Assembly: GCA_030849065.1 (NCBI GenBank)
Contig: JASAON010001637.1
Coordinates: 62,001 to 126,000, forward strand
Direction of reading: 5' to 3'
DNA from: Jaenimonas drosophilae
Taxonomy: Eukaryota > Euglenozoa > Kinetoplastea > Trypanosomatida > Trypanosomatidae
Length of the DNA: 64,000 nt
A model generated the notes under the pieces. The model did no database searches. It was not told the origin of the DNA and saw only the letters and a list, made by a program, of their open reading frames with translations. Positions 27,275-35,014 of the stretch are shown here, piece by piece. The first letter of the stretch is position 1; each line of letters starts with the position of its first letter. Both the position numbers and the translations under genes were made by a program.

Positions 27275-29881
27275 TCACCCATCGGAGTCGGAGGCTGAGT
27301 CCGACATCATCGCCTCGTCACCTTCCGACTTGCCACCACGTGTTGGTGCGAAGTCCTTGTTTCGAAAGTGCGTGAAGTTGCTGCGGTTGTTGGCCTTGAC
27401 GTTCTTCTTCTTCTCCTTTTTTGAACGCTTGAGTTGGCGCAGCTCCTCCGCCGCTGCAGCGGCACGCTCCTCCTCCGCTTCCTTGGATGACTCCATCCGT
27501 TCTCGCTCCAGGGCCGCCTCACGAAGGAGTTTCTGCAGCTCATCTTCTGCCTCTGCCGGCCCGGCCGGCTGCGACGCATGAGCCGTCTCTTGTGCAGGAG
27601 GACGCAGTGCTGCTGTGGTGGTAGGTATATCTGTTGGCACTGATTCTGCTGCGTGTTTTGCCGGTACATGGGCGGCCGCCTTCTTCGTTGACGTCTTTTG
27701 CGTGGCAACGAGCTCCACGCGGTTCTCCAACAGACACAGGCAGAGGCCAGGAATCATCAAGCCGCATTCACAGCTTGGGTGCTCACGCAGACGCCCCACC
27801 TTGGAGGAGCACGAGGCGCACGTGACGTTGTTGGTGGCCGCCACCACGACTGCCTGCGACTGCCGCAGCCCACGCACCTGCGGTTGATGGAGCCCTCCTT
27901 CTCCATCACATTGATGTGGGTCAACGTGTGCCGCCGCATCCACTTGCCAGTACTTGAGCGGGCCATCGCAGCTGCTCACCGCCGTGGCCGCCCCACCCTC
28001 ATCTTCGCCATCATCCTCATCGCTCGAGACATCACCCTTCTTCTTCTTCTTCTTTGACCCACGCTGCGCCTTCTTCTCCGACGCACGTGATTTGGCCGCT
28101 GCAGCGGGTGCGCGTGGTTCCTCCGCGTGGGTGACCTCTGCATCCGCCCGGAGGAGTAGTGCTCCGCACTCGACGCATGCGTAGGTGGATCCTGCGCCAG
28201 CGTGTGCTCCCACCTTCTTGGTCTTCAAGCCAGCGCGGATGGCAGTGAGTTGTGCGTGTACCGCCACATCCTCCACGGTGGAGCTGCCACCCTCGTTGGC
28301 ATTGGCCTGCGTCGATGCTGCTGCCTCTCCATCACCCTCAGCGAGCAAAGATCCATACGGATCGCGCACATACTCCGCGAAGAAGACGCGGCAAAAGTTG
28401 TGCAGCACCACATCCATCAAGTCCTTCGCGCCGAGGCCTTCTGCCTCATCCAGCTCCACACCAGCACTCGATGTGCTTCGAATCTCTTCCACCACAAAGG
28501 GATAGTTGGCTGGCTCATTTGGCAGCTGACGCACATACTCGTCTGGGATGGACTGTGGCGTACCCCAGGGTGATGCGGTGCCAATAAGAAGCTGTGAGAG
28601 GTGCAGCACACGCTGCTCCATCATCGCCATCACGGCCTCTTTCGTGGATGAAACAACGGGGATGGGAAGCACGGAAGAGGCATTCGGCAGTGTGGCGATC
28701 AAATCTGCGGTGATGATGGCGTAGACGGGAACCACCCCCTCCACCCCTGGCCGGTGTTCGCGTACAAAATCTTTCAAGGCCGGTGAGCAACACAAGACGT
28801 TGAGGGCCTGATGCAGCACAATCGATGGGGGTGATGGGAGTGCCTCACCATGCTCATCCTCAGACTCCTCCAACAGCTCATTCAGTACCTCCACCGCGCG
28901 TTCTGCCGTTCTGGCAAGCATCGGGAACGATGCACCCGCAGTGTCTTCTTCTGTGGCGTAGAGGTGGAGAACCAGCGGCAGTTGCTGGCGCGCAGCAACA
29001 CCCCAGCACTGGCGGAGGAGCAGCTCCTGCGCAAAGTGTGTGCCGCTCTCACGACTCAGATTCAGGCCAGAGAGGATGCCCAACACGACGTCATGCTTGG
29101 CGAGCTCCTCCACTTCATGAATCCACTGCTCATGTGCCTTCTTGTTGGTGCGATCAATGTTATTGACGTGAATGCCCGCGAGGCAGAGGAGCAAGCAGTC
29201 CTCCGGCGCATCGTTGATGGCGGAGCTGGAGTGGGTGATGGACTCCACGACAGACACCGGTTGAGGGGCAGCCGTCTTTGCGACGCTGCTGGACTCGGCG
29301 TCACTTTGGTCCCCATCTTCACTGAATTTGACGTGCTTCTTCACCTTCTCTGCAGGCTTGGTGGCTGCCACGGATGTACTTCGTACGTCCTTCGTCTTGA
29401 GACGACGTTGCGTGGCAAGCTTGTTGTGATCGATGCAGGTATCCACCATCAGCTGTTGCCGTTCCACCTCGTTGCACCAACACAACAAAGATTGAAGTTG
29501 GCCCTCGCTCGATGCACGACGAATGACACCGGCGTGGTCCTCCTCCAACTTCCGCGAGAGGAGCGCCACTGCTGCATCCACGTAACGATGGCCCTGTGAG
29601 GAGGGCGAAGATGGGCCATCGGTTTCCTGCTTCCACCTCAACGGATCATAGCACAACACACCCGCCTCTCCCGTGGTTTGCTGCTGCTGCTGTTGTTTGC
29701 GTAGGTCATCCAGAATGGGAAGCAGCACGGGTGGTGGGCGGGCCTGAGCACGTGTCGTGGGTGAGACGTAGCTCTTGTTTTGGCTCTTGTTTCGTGTACT
29801 TGCTGCACCAGGATTCTTCTTGGAGCGACGAAGGCTGCTTCCCTTCGCCTCTCGGCCACCGCCCCGATCGACGAATCCCAT
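27275..29881 (-). CDS. Inactive TatD-like protein fused to a DUSP12/YVH1-type zinc domain
   Basis: The protein is 868 residues. Residues about 140-500 follow the TatD hydrolase layout: a strand in place of the D-x-H-x-H site (VDTCIDHNKL), CLAGIHVNN, GILSGLNLSRESG, LPLVLHLYATEE and ASPWGTPQ leading to LPNEPANYPFVVEEI. The metal ligands are largely gone: the H-x-H pair, the Glu and Asp of GExGLD and the Asp of TDSPY are all replaced. Residues about 563-715 resemble the zinc-binding tail of DUSP12: CVECGALLL, a downstream His, then CASCSSKVGRLREHPSCECG and LLENRVELV. A Lys-rich acidic linker lies between its halves. The C-terminus is basic, then acidic. A regulatory or RNA-associated scaffold is more likely than a nuclease. 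Both domain calls are from motif reading. Confidence 0.65.
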   Translation of the reverse strand: MGFVDRGGGREAKGSSLRRSKKNPGAASTRNKSQNKSYVSPTTRAQARPPPVLLPILDDLRKQQQQQQTTGEAGVLCYDPLRWKQETDGPSSPSSQGHRYVDAAVALLSRKLEEDHAGVIRRASSEGQLQSLLCWCNEVERQQLMVDTCIDHNKLATQRRLKTKDVRSTSVAATKPAEKVKKHVKFSEDGDQSDAESSSVAKTAAPQPVSVVESITHSSSAINDAPEDCLLLCLAGIHVNNIDRTNKKAHEQWIHEVEELAKHDVVLGILSGLNLSRESGTHFAQELLLRQCWGVAARQQLPLVLHLYATEEDTAGASFPMLARTAERAVEVLNELLEESEDEHGEALPSPPSIVLHQALNVLCCSPALKDFVREHRPGVEGVVPVYAIITADLIATLPNASSVLPIPVVSSTKEAVMAMMEQRVLHLSQLLIGTASPWGTPQSIPDEYVRQLPNEPANYPFVVEEIRSTSSAGVELDEAEGLGAKDLMDVVLHNFCRVFFAEYVRDPYGSLLAEGDGEAAASTQANANEGGSSTVEDVAVHAQLTAIRAGLKTKKVGAHAGAGSTYACVECGALLLRADAEVTHAEEPRAPAAAAKSRASEKKAQRGSKKKKKKGDVSSDEDDGEDEGGAATAVSSCDGPLKYWQVDAAAHVDPHQCDGEGGLHQPQVRGLRQSQAVVVAATNNVTCASCSSKVGRLREHPSCECGLMIPGLCLCLLENRVELVATQKTSTKKAAAHVPAKHAAESVPTDIPTTTAALRPPAQETAHASQPAGPAEAEDELQKLLREAALERERMESSKEAEEERAAAAAEELRQLKRSKKEKKKNVKANNRSNFTHFRNKDFAPTRGGKSEGDEAMMSDSASDSDG

Positions 29882-29954
29882 CCTTTTTGTGTGTTGGCGT
29901 TTATGAGTGTGTAAAAGCTAAAGAAAATCAGCGATGATGAAGAAAATGGATAAA

Positions 29955-30008
29955 TTGGTCTGTTGGGAATCAAGTGTGCGTGAATAATCAGAGACGTCTG
30001 GTAGGTGT
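29955..30008. repeat. Left terminal inverted repeat
   Basis: It begins TTGGTCTGTTGGGAATCAAG and contains the 23-bp block identical to the right repeat. It lacks the TGCG duplication present in the right copy. Confidence 0.75.
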
Positions 30009-30055
30009 AAGATATGCGATGCCTCTTTCCTTGTCTGGTCCTGGCATCCGTCACG

Positions 30056-30786
30056 ATGCCAGATGACCACAGGCTGCTCCTTCAGGACGTCCGTTTCCTG
30101 CGGCAGGCCAGCCGCGAGCCCATGACTTTCCTCCAAGCGGAATTGGAGAAGTTTGCGGAGTCGCAAACACCGGCATCACTGGAACGCAACTGGAAGCAGT
30201 CAGGCGCTGAGCACCAAATGGCATTTATCGCCCAGCAGACCCATTCGGAAGCGACAATGTCGGAAGCCCTGACTAGCCTCGTACGGGATATCCGGGAGCT
30301 CCAACACGAAGCTACTCCCATGGCGTTCACACGCATGCTCAAGGCTGAGGTGGACCACACAAGTTCGAGCAGCTGCCGAGATGACTTCGCGAATCTTGCA
30401 AACGTGGTTCATCTTAGCGGGGCGTCAAGGAGGCGATATACAAGCAGTTGTATATCATCCCGAACGCACGCCTACCAGAGCCCCTTGGCACCGCACACTA
30501 TTAGTCCGATATCATTTTCCATACCTTTACCAAACGGTGGGATATAGAGACGCCCCAACAGCCGCCCATGACGGCCCTCCTCGAAATGCTGAACTGCGCA
30601 TATCGGAGGTTTTTCCTTGCCGTAAAGGAGCTCCAGGGAATGCGGTTTAGACCCGACACAGCCGCTCATACGGCCAACGCCGGTCCCCTCGACTACATCT
30701 TTATGAGGGACACCGAGGCTATGTTTCACACCCTACCAGACGTCTCTGATTATTCACGCACGCACATTTGGTTCCAAACGGACTAA
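30056..30786 (+). pseudogene. Broken ORF inside the inverted-repeat element
   Basis: An uninterrupted frame runs from ATG 30056 (or 30014) to the stop at 30547. Its first 110 or so codons look coding: balanced composition, several helices, start MPDDHRLLLQDVRFLRQ. Around 30410-30430 the sensible frame shifts by one base; the continuing frame has one in-frame TAG (30502-30504), then stays open from 30568 and ends at a TAA (30784-30786) formed by the last bases of the right terminal repeat. It appears to be a decayed single gene of about 240 codons carried by the element. I recognise no domain. It lies antisense to the surrounding cluster. It could instead be captured host sequence. Confidence 0.45.
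30729..30786. repeat. Right terminal inverted repeat
   Basis: The reverse complement begins TTAGTCCGTTTGGAACCAAA and includes a tandem GTGCGTGCGTG where the left copy has a single GTGCGTG. The inner 23 bp are identical to the left repeat. Confidence 0.75.
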
Positions 30787-30896
30787 AATATATGTGTGTG
30801 TGCGTTCCCCAAACATTAGGAACATGTTGATGCAAGTACCATTGCTTGTTACCGATGAGCCATGTCGTCGTGTGGAGATCAAGGCATGAAGCACGG

Positions 30897-31733
30897 CTAT
30901 GCTCCATCCGCTGGGCGGCCATCCACATTCTGCTCCTTTACCATCCCCAACTCATCGAAAAGATACTGGTTGAAGAAGTTGGGTGTAGATGATGGTGACG
31001 CAGGCTGAGTGTTTTCCTTCATCACCTCCTCAAAGATGGCCCGATCTGCTTCATGGCATACAAAACACACACCTTCCACCTTGTTCTGCTCACGGAAGTC
31101 GTAGACGTGGACGGCATCAGCTTGCATCTGCATCGATACCGGAATGAAGCGCTCGACGCGAAAGAACTCAAGCTGTACCTGGGGTGATGTGGTGGCATCT
31201 CCAGTCTGTGCCTCCTCCACCTTAGATGATGGAAGTTGGATGAGGGATGAAGTCGGTGCTGCTACATCATCTCCGTGGGGATTAGACGAACCTCCGCAGA
31301 TGAGGCGCTCCCACGCTGGTGGGAGGTCGTGTGCAAATAATCGTACCAACACTGGTGTGCCAACACGGAGAATGGCGGGAAGAATGGTGGCGAAGAAGGC
31401 GCTCCGGTTGGGATCTTCAGCTGCCGCTAGCAACATGGCGTTGCTCGTGCCATCGACGAGGACGGCGAGACGTCGGCGAGGATCACGAAGATCCACGGCC
31501 ATGGGCGGGTAGCGGTCCTTCACCGGGCCACGATGGCCAGTTGAGCTAGCGTCATGCTTCGATGACCGATGAGATGAACCACGTGAGCGATGTGGTGCTC
31601 GCGACGAAGGGGCATCACCAAAGCGCCGTGCTTGCTGAGCAATACCACAACTCCCAAGGGGTAACACCCACCTTCGCCACGCACTGCCGTGGATGCATGG
31701 CGCAGAGCTCAAACCCTTGCGTAGCGCATTCAT
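30897..31733 (-). CDS. Probable mitochondrial protein, possible NYN/PIN-like nuclease domain
   Basis: The protein is 278 residues and starts with MNALRKGLSSAPCIHGSAWR, a typical mitochondrial presequence, followed by an Arg/Ser/His-rich stretch. From about residue 85 there is a strand ending in an acidic residue, RRLAVLVDGTSNAMLL, which resembles the first strand of NYN domains (VLVDxxN). A later block, ADAVHVYDFREQNKVEG then FVCHEADRAIFEEVM, resembles the strand and acidic pair near the end of that fold. The middle carries a disordered insert. NYN proteins are metal-dependent RNases; with only partial motifs the assignment is weak. The upstream neighbour in transcription order is the TBCE-like gene. 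Confidence 0.45.
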   Translation of the reverse strand: MNALRKGLSSAPCIHGSAWRRWVLPLGSCGIAQQARRFGDAPSSRAPHRSRGSSHRSSKHDASSTGHRGPVKDRYPPMAVDLRDPRRRLAVLVDGTSNAMLLAAAEDPNRSAFFATILPAILRVGTPVLVRLFAHDLPPAWERLICGGSSNPHGDDVAAPTSSLIQLPSSKVEEAQTGDATTSPQVQLEFFRVERFIPVSMQMQADAVHVYDFREQNKVEGVCFVCHEADRAIFEEVMKENTQPASPSSTPNFFNQYLFDELGMVKEQNVDGRPADGA

Positions 31734-31816
31734 TCTTTTGTTTCTGAGTCACGTGCACGCGGTCGATGCAGTGGCAGACAATCTAGACTTACCTACCAAC
31801 ATTCAATACGCCACGC

Positions 31817-31830
31817 AAAAAAAAAAAAAA
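31817..31830. repeat. Poly-A run of 14 in an intergenic space
   Basis: Fourteen consecutive A residues on the plus strand lie upstream of the NYN-like gene, hence a T run on the transcribed sense. It is a probable part of the trans-splicing polypyrimidine signal. Confidence 0.6.
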
Positions 31831-31961
31831 TGTATCAGAGCATGAGTGATGAGACACCAGAAGTGAAAGTGTTGTGGCATCTGCTTCTTCAAGTTGGTGT
31901 GCCTTGTTAGTGAATACGCAGACCAACTACCCCTTCATACACACATACACACACGTATCCT

Positions 31962-33554
31962 TTATCGGAGTGAGGTGTCGGTGATGTGAATGACTGCTCC
32001 ATCACAGATGCCGTAGTAAGCCAACGTCTGTGTTTCATTGTCCAGAGGAATGGGTGCCTGGAGTACTCCTGCATCTCCCGTACGGTAGCTCAACGACTGG
32101 TGTACCGGATCTACTTGGAAGGTGACATGCACGAGGGCCTTCAGCTTTCCAACAGTCAGACTGCTGGGCAGTGACTTGCGCGTGGTGGTGAGCTCAGACT
32201 CCTCACCCTTGGCCTTGGCCTTGTAGGTATTGACGCAGTGCAAAGTGACGTTGAGCATCATGTGGGAGATGCCATCACTGCTCGCCGTCGTGCCTTCGCG
32301 GTACACCGACAAGACCAGGTCCTTGTGCTTCTCAAGGAGCTCATCGAGAAGAGGATAGGCCACCTCCTCAGCATCCGTCGTGGAGGCAGGGTTTGCCGCC
32401 GCTCGCTCGCGTACAGCCAATCCACGCTGAACGTAGAAGATCTCCGAATCCAAGCGCTCTTTTGGTCGCACTTGGCCACGATTGAGCAAGGTGATGGTGG
32501 GAAGTGAGGCAACGACGAACATGCGCGCCAGTGTTTCATTCCACGTGGGAAGCAAGTATTCATAAGTGATGCGGCACACCTCCAACACTGGGCACAGGGC
32601 GCGAATCGCATCGACCGTGCTTGGATGTGTGATGGCGGCGTTGTCCTTCAAACACAGCAAACGCAAGGGGCGCAGAAACTCCAAGTCATCTACATTATGG
32701 CCATCGTCACGTGGCCACATCAAGCTCGGCAGCTTGTTGTCGGTAAGGAAGAGGTGCGTCAAGCTGGGAAACACCGTGCGCGTGCTCCAGCCAAGGCCTC
32801 CCTTTGTCCCAGCCTCTGGCATCTCCATTGTGGCGGAGCCCCACGACGCGATGGCGTTGTGCGCCAAGCTCAATGTTGTCACGGTTGGCATCACAAGTGC
32901 AGCCAACACCTCCTCAACACTCTTGCCGTCACTCATCGCCTCCGCTTGCTCTGCCTCATCCGCAAAGAGGTGCAGGCCATCCAGATTGTTGCTATCCAGG
33001 TGGAGCTCCGTCAACGCGGGGAGCTCAATGAGGCCGCGGAGCTGAAAAATAGACCGGAAACCGCTGTTGTTTAGCACCAACTTGGTGAGCCGTGACGACG
33101 TGAGTGTGACGATGGACGGTGATGCACGCAGAAGCATCTCTGGCATGTCGGAGAGCTGCAGCGTCGTCAAGGCGGGAAAGTAGGGCAGCAGGATTGCAAT
33201 TTCTTTCAAGGGGAGGTCGGTGTTCTCGGAAAGGTCGAGCTCATCAAGACGCAGCATTTTCGCCGCGCTGAGCTTGTCGAGCTCTCCGCTCGAAGCACTG
33301 GCCATCTCATCCTCCTTCAGTGCGACGCTCATTCCTGTTTGGCGGAGTACGACGTGCACGAGGGTGTGAAATTTGCTCTGCTTCTGTCGCGTCTTCTCCA
33401 TCCCGACAAGCTCCCACGTCTTGTTGCGTTTGCGTGTGGCATCACCCACCAAGAAAGCCGACGGATCGTATGAGTTGATGTCGTCTTCTGCTCCATAACG
33501 GGCGGCGAGTGCATCCAAGAAGCTCACCACCTCGGTTGTTGTGGAGGCTGGCAT
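31962..33554 (-). CDS. TBCE: Tubulin-folding cofactor E-like protein without CAP-Gly domain
   Basis: The protein is 530 residues from the ATG at 33554; the longer frame to 33644 is a hydrophobic upstream translation. Residues about 5-75 match the region that follows CAP-Gly in TBCE, with WELVGMEKTRQKQSKF. About 100-370 is a leucine-rich repeat array, for example LDELDLSENTDLPL and LTELHLDSNNLDGL. The C-terminus from about 440 is a ubiquitin-like domain ending GICDGAVIHI. TBCE binds alpha-tubulin and works with cofactor D in dimer assembly and disassembly. The CAP-Gly domain that normally begins the protein is absent, a condition otherwise known for the TBCE-like (TBCEL) proteins. No upstream frame encodes it, so the shortening is not a start error. 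Confidence 0.78.
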   Translation of the reverse strand: MPASTTTEVVSFLDALAARYGAEDDINSYDPSAFLVGDATRKRNKTWELVGMEKTRQKQSKFHTLVHVVLRQTGMSVALKEDEMASASSGELDKLSAAKMLRLDELDLSENTDLPLKEIAILLPYFPALTTLQLSDMPEMLLRASPSIVTLTSSRLTKLVLNNSGFRSIFQLRGLIELPALTELHLDSNNLDGLHLFADEAEQAEAMSDGKSVEEVLAALVMPTVTTLSLAHNAIASWGSATMEMPEAGTKGGLGWSTRTVFPSLTHLFLTDNKLPSLMWPRDDGHNVDDLEFLRPLRLLCLKDNAAITHPSTVDAIRALCPVLEVCRITYEYLLPTWNETLARMFVVASLPTITLLNRGQVRPKERLDSEIFYVQRGLAVRERAAANPASTTDAEEVAYPLLDELLEKHKDLVLSVYREGTTASSDGISHMMLNVTLHCVNTYKAKAKGEESELTTTRKSLPSSLTVGKLKALVHVTFQVDPVHQSLSYRTGDAGVLQAPIPLDNETQTLAYYGICDGAVIHITDTSLR

Positions 33555-35014
33555 ACTTCTAATGGCTATGAATATGAGGATGTGGTAATGTTGAGTCTCT
33601 GCGTGGTGTGTGACGGTGACGTGAATGACACAAAAAAAACACAAATTCCAAACAAACTAACGACGAGGGAGAGGAGAATAGAAAGTGAATCTTGTGCAGA
33701 AACAACAACAACAACAACACTACACACAAGAAGAAACAATGAGCACCAATCAAAGCGTTGTTTCAGTGATGGCTACCCTTGTGTAGATCACTAAATTCTT
33801 TTTTTGAAGGGGTGATGGTAGGGGAGGGGCAGTCAGATGACGGCATGTTGCGGTCGCAAGTTACTCGAAGAGAGAGTCGGAGGGAAAAGGCGTTGATGAT
33901 GAATGCTGATGAGCCTACACAGCTTCGTCCTCCACCACAAGAACGTGAGCCATAGGGCAGAGCTCATTACCTCCAGAACACCAACAACAACAACAACAAC
34001 AAAGATATCAACGATCATCACCGAGTTACCAGGGAGATCTCCTTCTTCCGAGCATGGACAGCAGCCACATGTTAAGATGCATGCCACCACAACATGTGTT
34101 GTTGTTGGAATGATGGAAGCTACATCAAAATGATGAAGTACCCTGCAGAGGATACACATCACCCAACAGCAACACCGTGCAAAGAACTGAATCTCATGTG
34201 GTTGTGGTGAGGAGATGGAGCGAGGTCTAGGCGGCTTACAGCACGTCCATTGCAGAGCACTACTGCAGAGAAGATGATCTTCTCTATAACCCTCATACAC
34301 CCTCATACCTCCTCACGCACGCAGCATTGCACTCATGATCGGTCACGTCCAAAAAAAGAAATGAAGAAGAAGAAGATCGTCGGGATGCAGCCAGTCGTCT
34401 CGCGCTCCTTCTCACACGGGAAGAGAGAAAATGAGAGGGAGTAGCAATAACATCATCATCCATACATTGAGGAGAGCGGGGAGAAGACCATCGGCACATG
34501 AAAGAAGAGAAGAAGAGAAGATACAGTTTGCGTAGAAGAATCATCATAAAGTACGGGGGGAAAGCGAAAAGAAAAAGGAATGTGTAGTCGTAGTGTTGTG
34601 TGATGTGGCCGCGGTTGTATGCTCTGACAAAGAGAAATGGTGTAGGGTGGAGGGAAAGGGAATGGGGGAGGGGAGATTGTGAATGTGGCCCCAACAACGT
34701 TGGGTGGATACAAAACAACAACATAGTGGGAGAAAAGGAGAGTGAAAATACCGCTGAGAAACGCACACGCAGAGACATACTCCTCACACACCCACGCTGG
34801 ATATATCCACCATCCACGCTACACAACACCTACGCAAAACATCCCAACTCGTCTTCCTCTCCCATCCAGCTCGAATATATATACGTGTGGGTGTATGAAT
34901 CATATAGGGAAGAAGATGCCCCGTCCTGCCACAATGAGGATCCACGGACTACAAGAGGAGAAGCGGACGGAGCCCCCACACGTACAATGATGTTTTTTTT
35001 CCACCGTCAGCATC
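33555..35014. other. Long intergenic region
   Basis: About 1.46 kb between the AGC kinase and TBCE-like genes. It holds two AAC-triplet runs (33701-33719 and 33982-34003) and long purine-rich plus-strand stretches, hence pyrimidine-rich in the direction of transcription. ORFs of 100-180 codons here are Ser/Phe/Leu translations of those stretches and are not credible. It probably contains the long 3' untranslated region of the kinase gene. Confidence 0.5.

Larger units (their letters stand above)
29955..30786. mobile_element. Short DNA-transposon-like element with terminal inverted repeats (832 bp)
   Basis: The ends are imperfect inverted repeats of about 50 bp. The outer 26 bp match at 21 positions, the right copy then has four extra bases (TGCG), and the next 23 bp are identical (TGAATAATCAGAGACGTCTG plus GTA). 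The outermost bases, TTGGTC and TTAGTC, suggest a Tc1/mariner-like or other cut-and-paste end, but no clear target-site duplication can be read in the AT-rich flanks. The element fills most of the 1.0-kb gap between two minus-strand genes and carries a broken plus-strand reading frame. No transposase motif (DDE/D) is visible, so it is probably non-autonomous. Confidence 0.65.

Noticed and set aside
34293..34829. 178-codon minus-strand ORF rich in Ser, Phe and Leu
   Set aside because: It is the translation of long pyrimidine tracts, lacks any motif, and sits in the expected kinase 3' flank.
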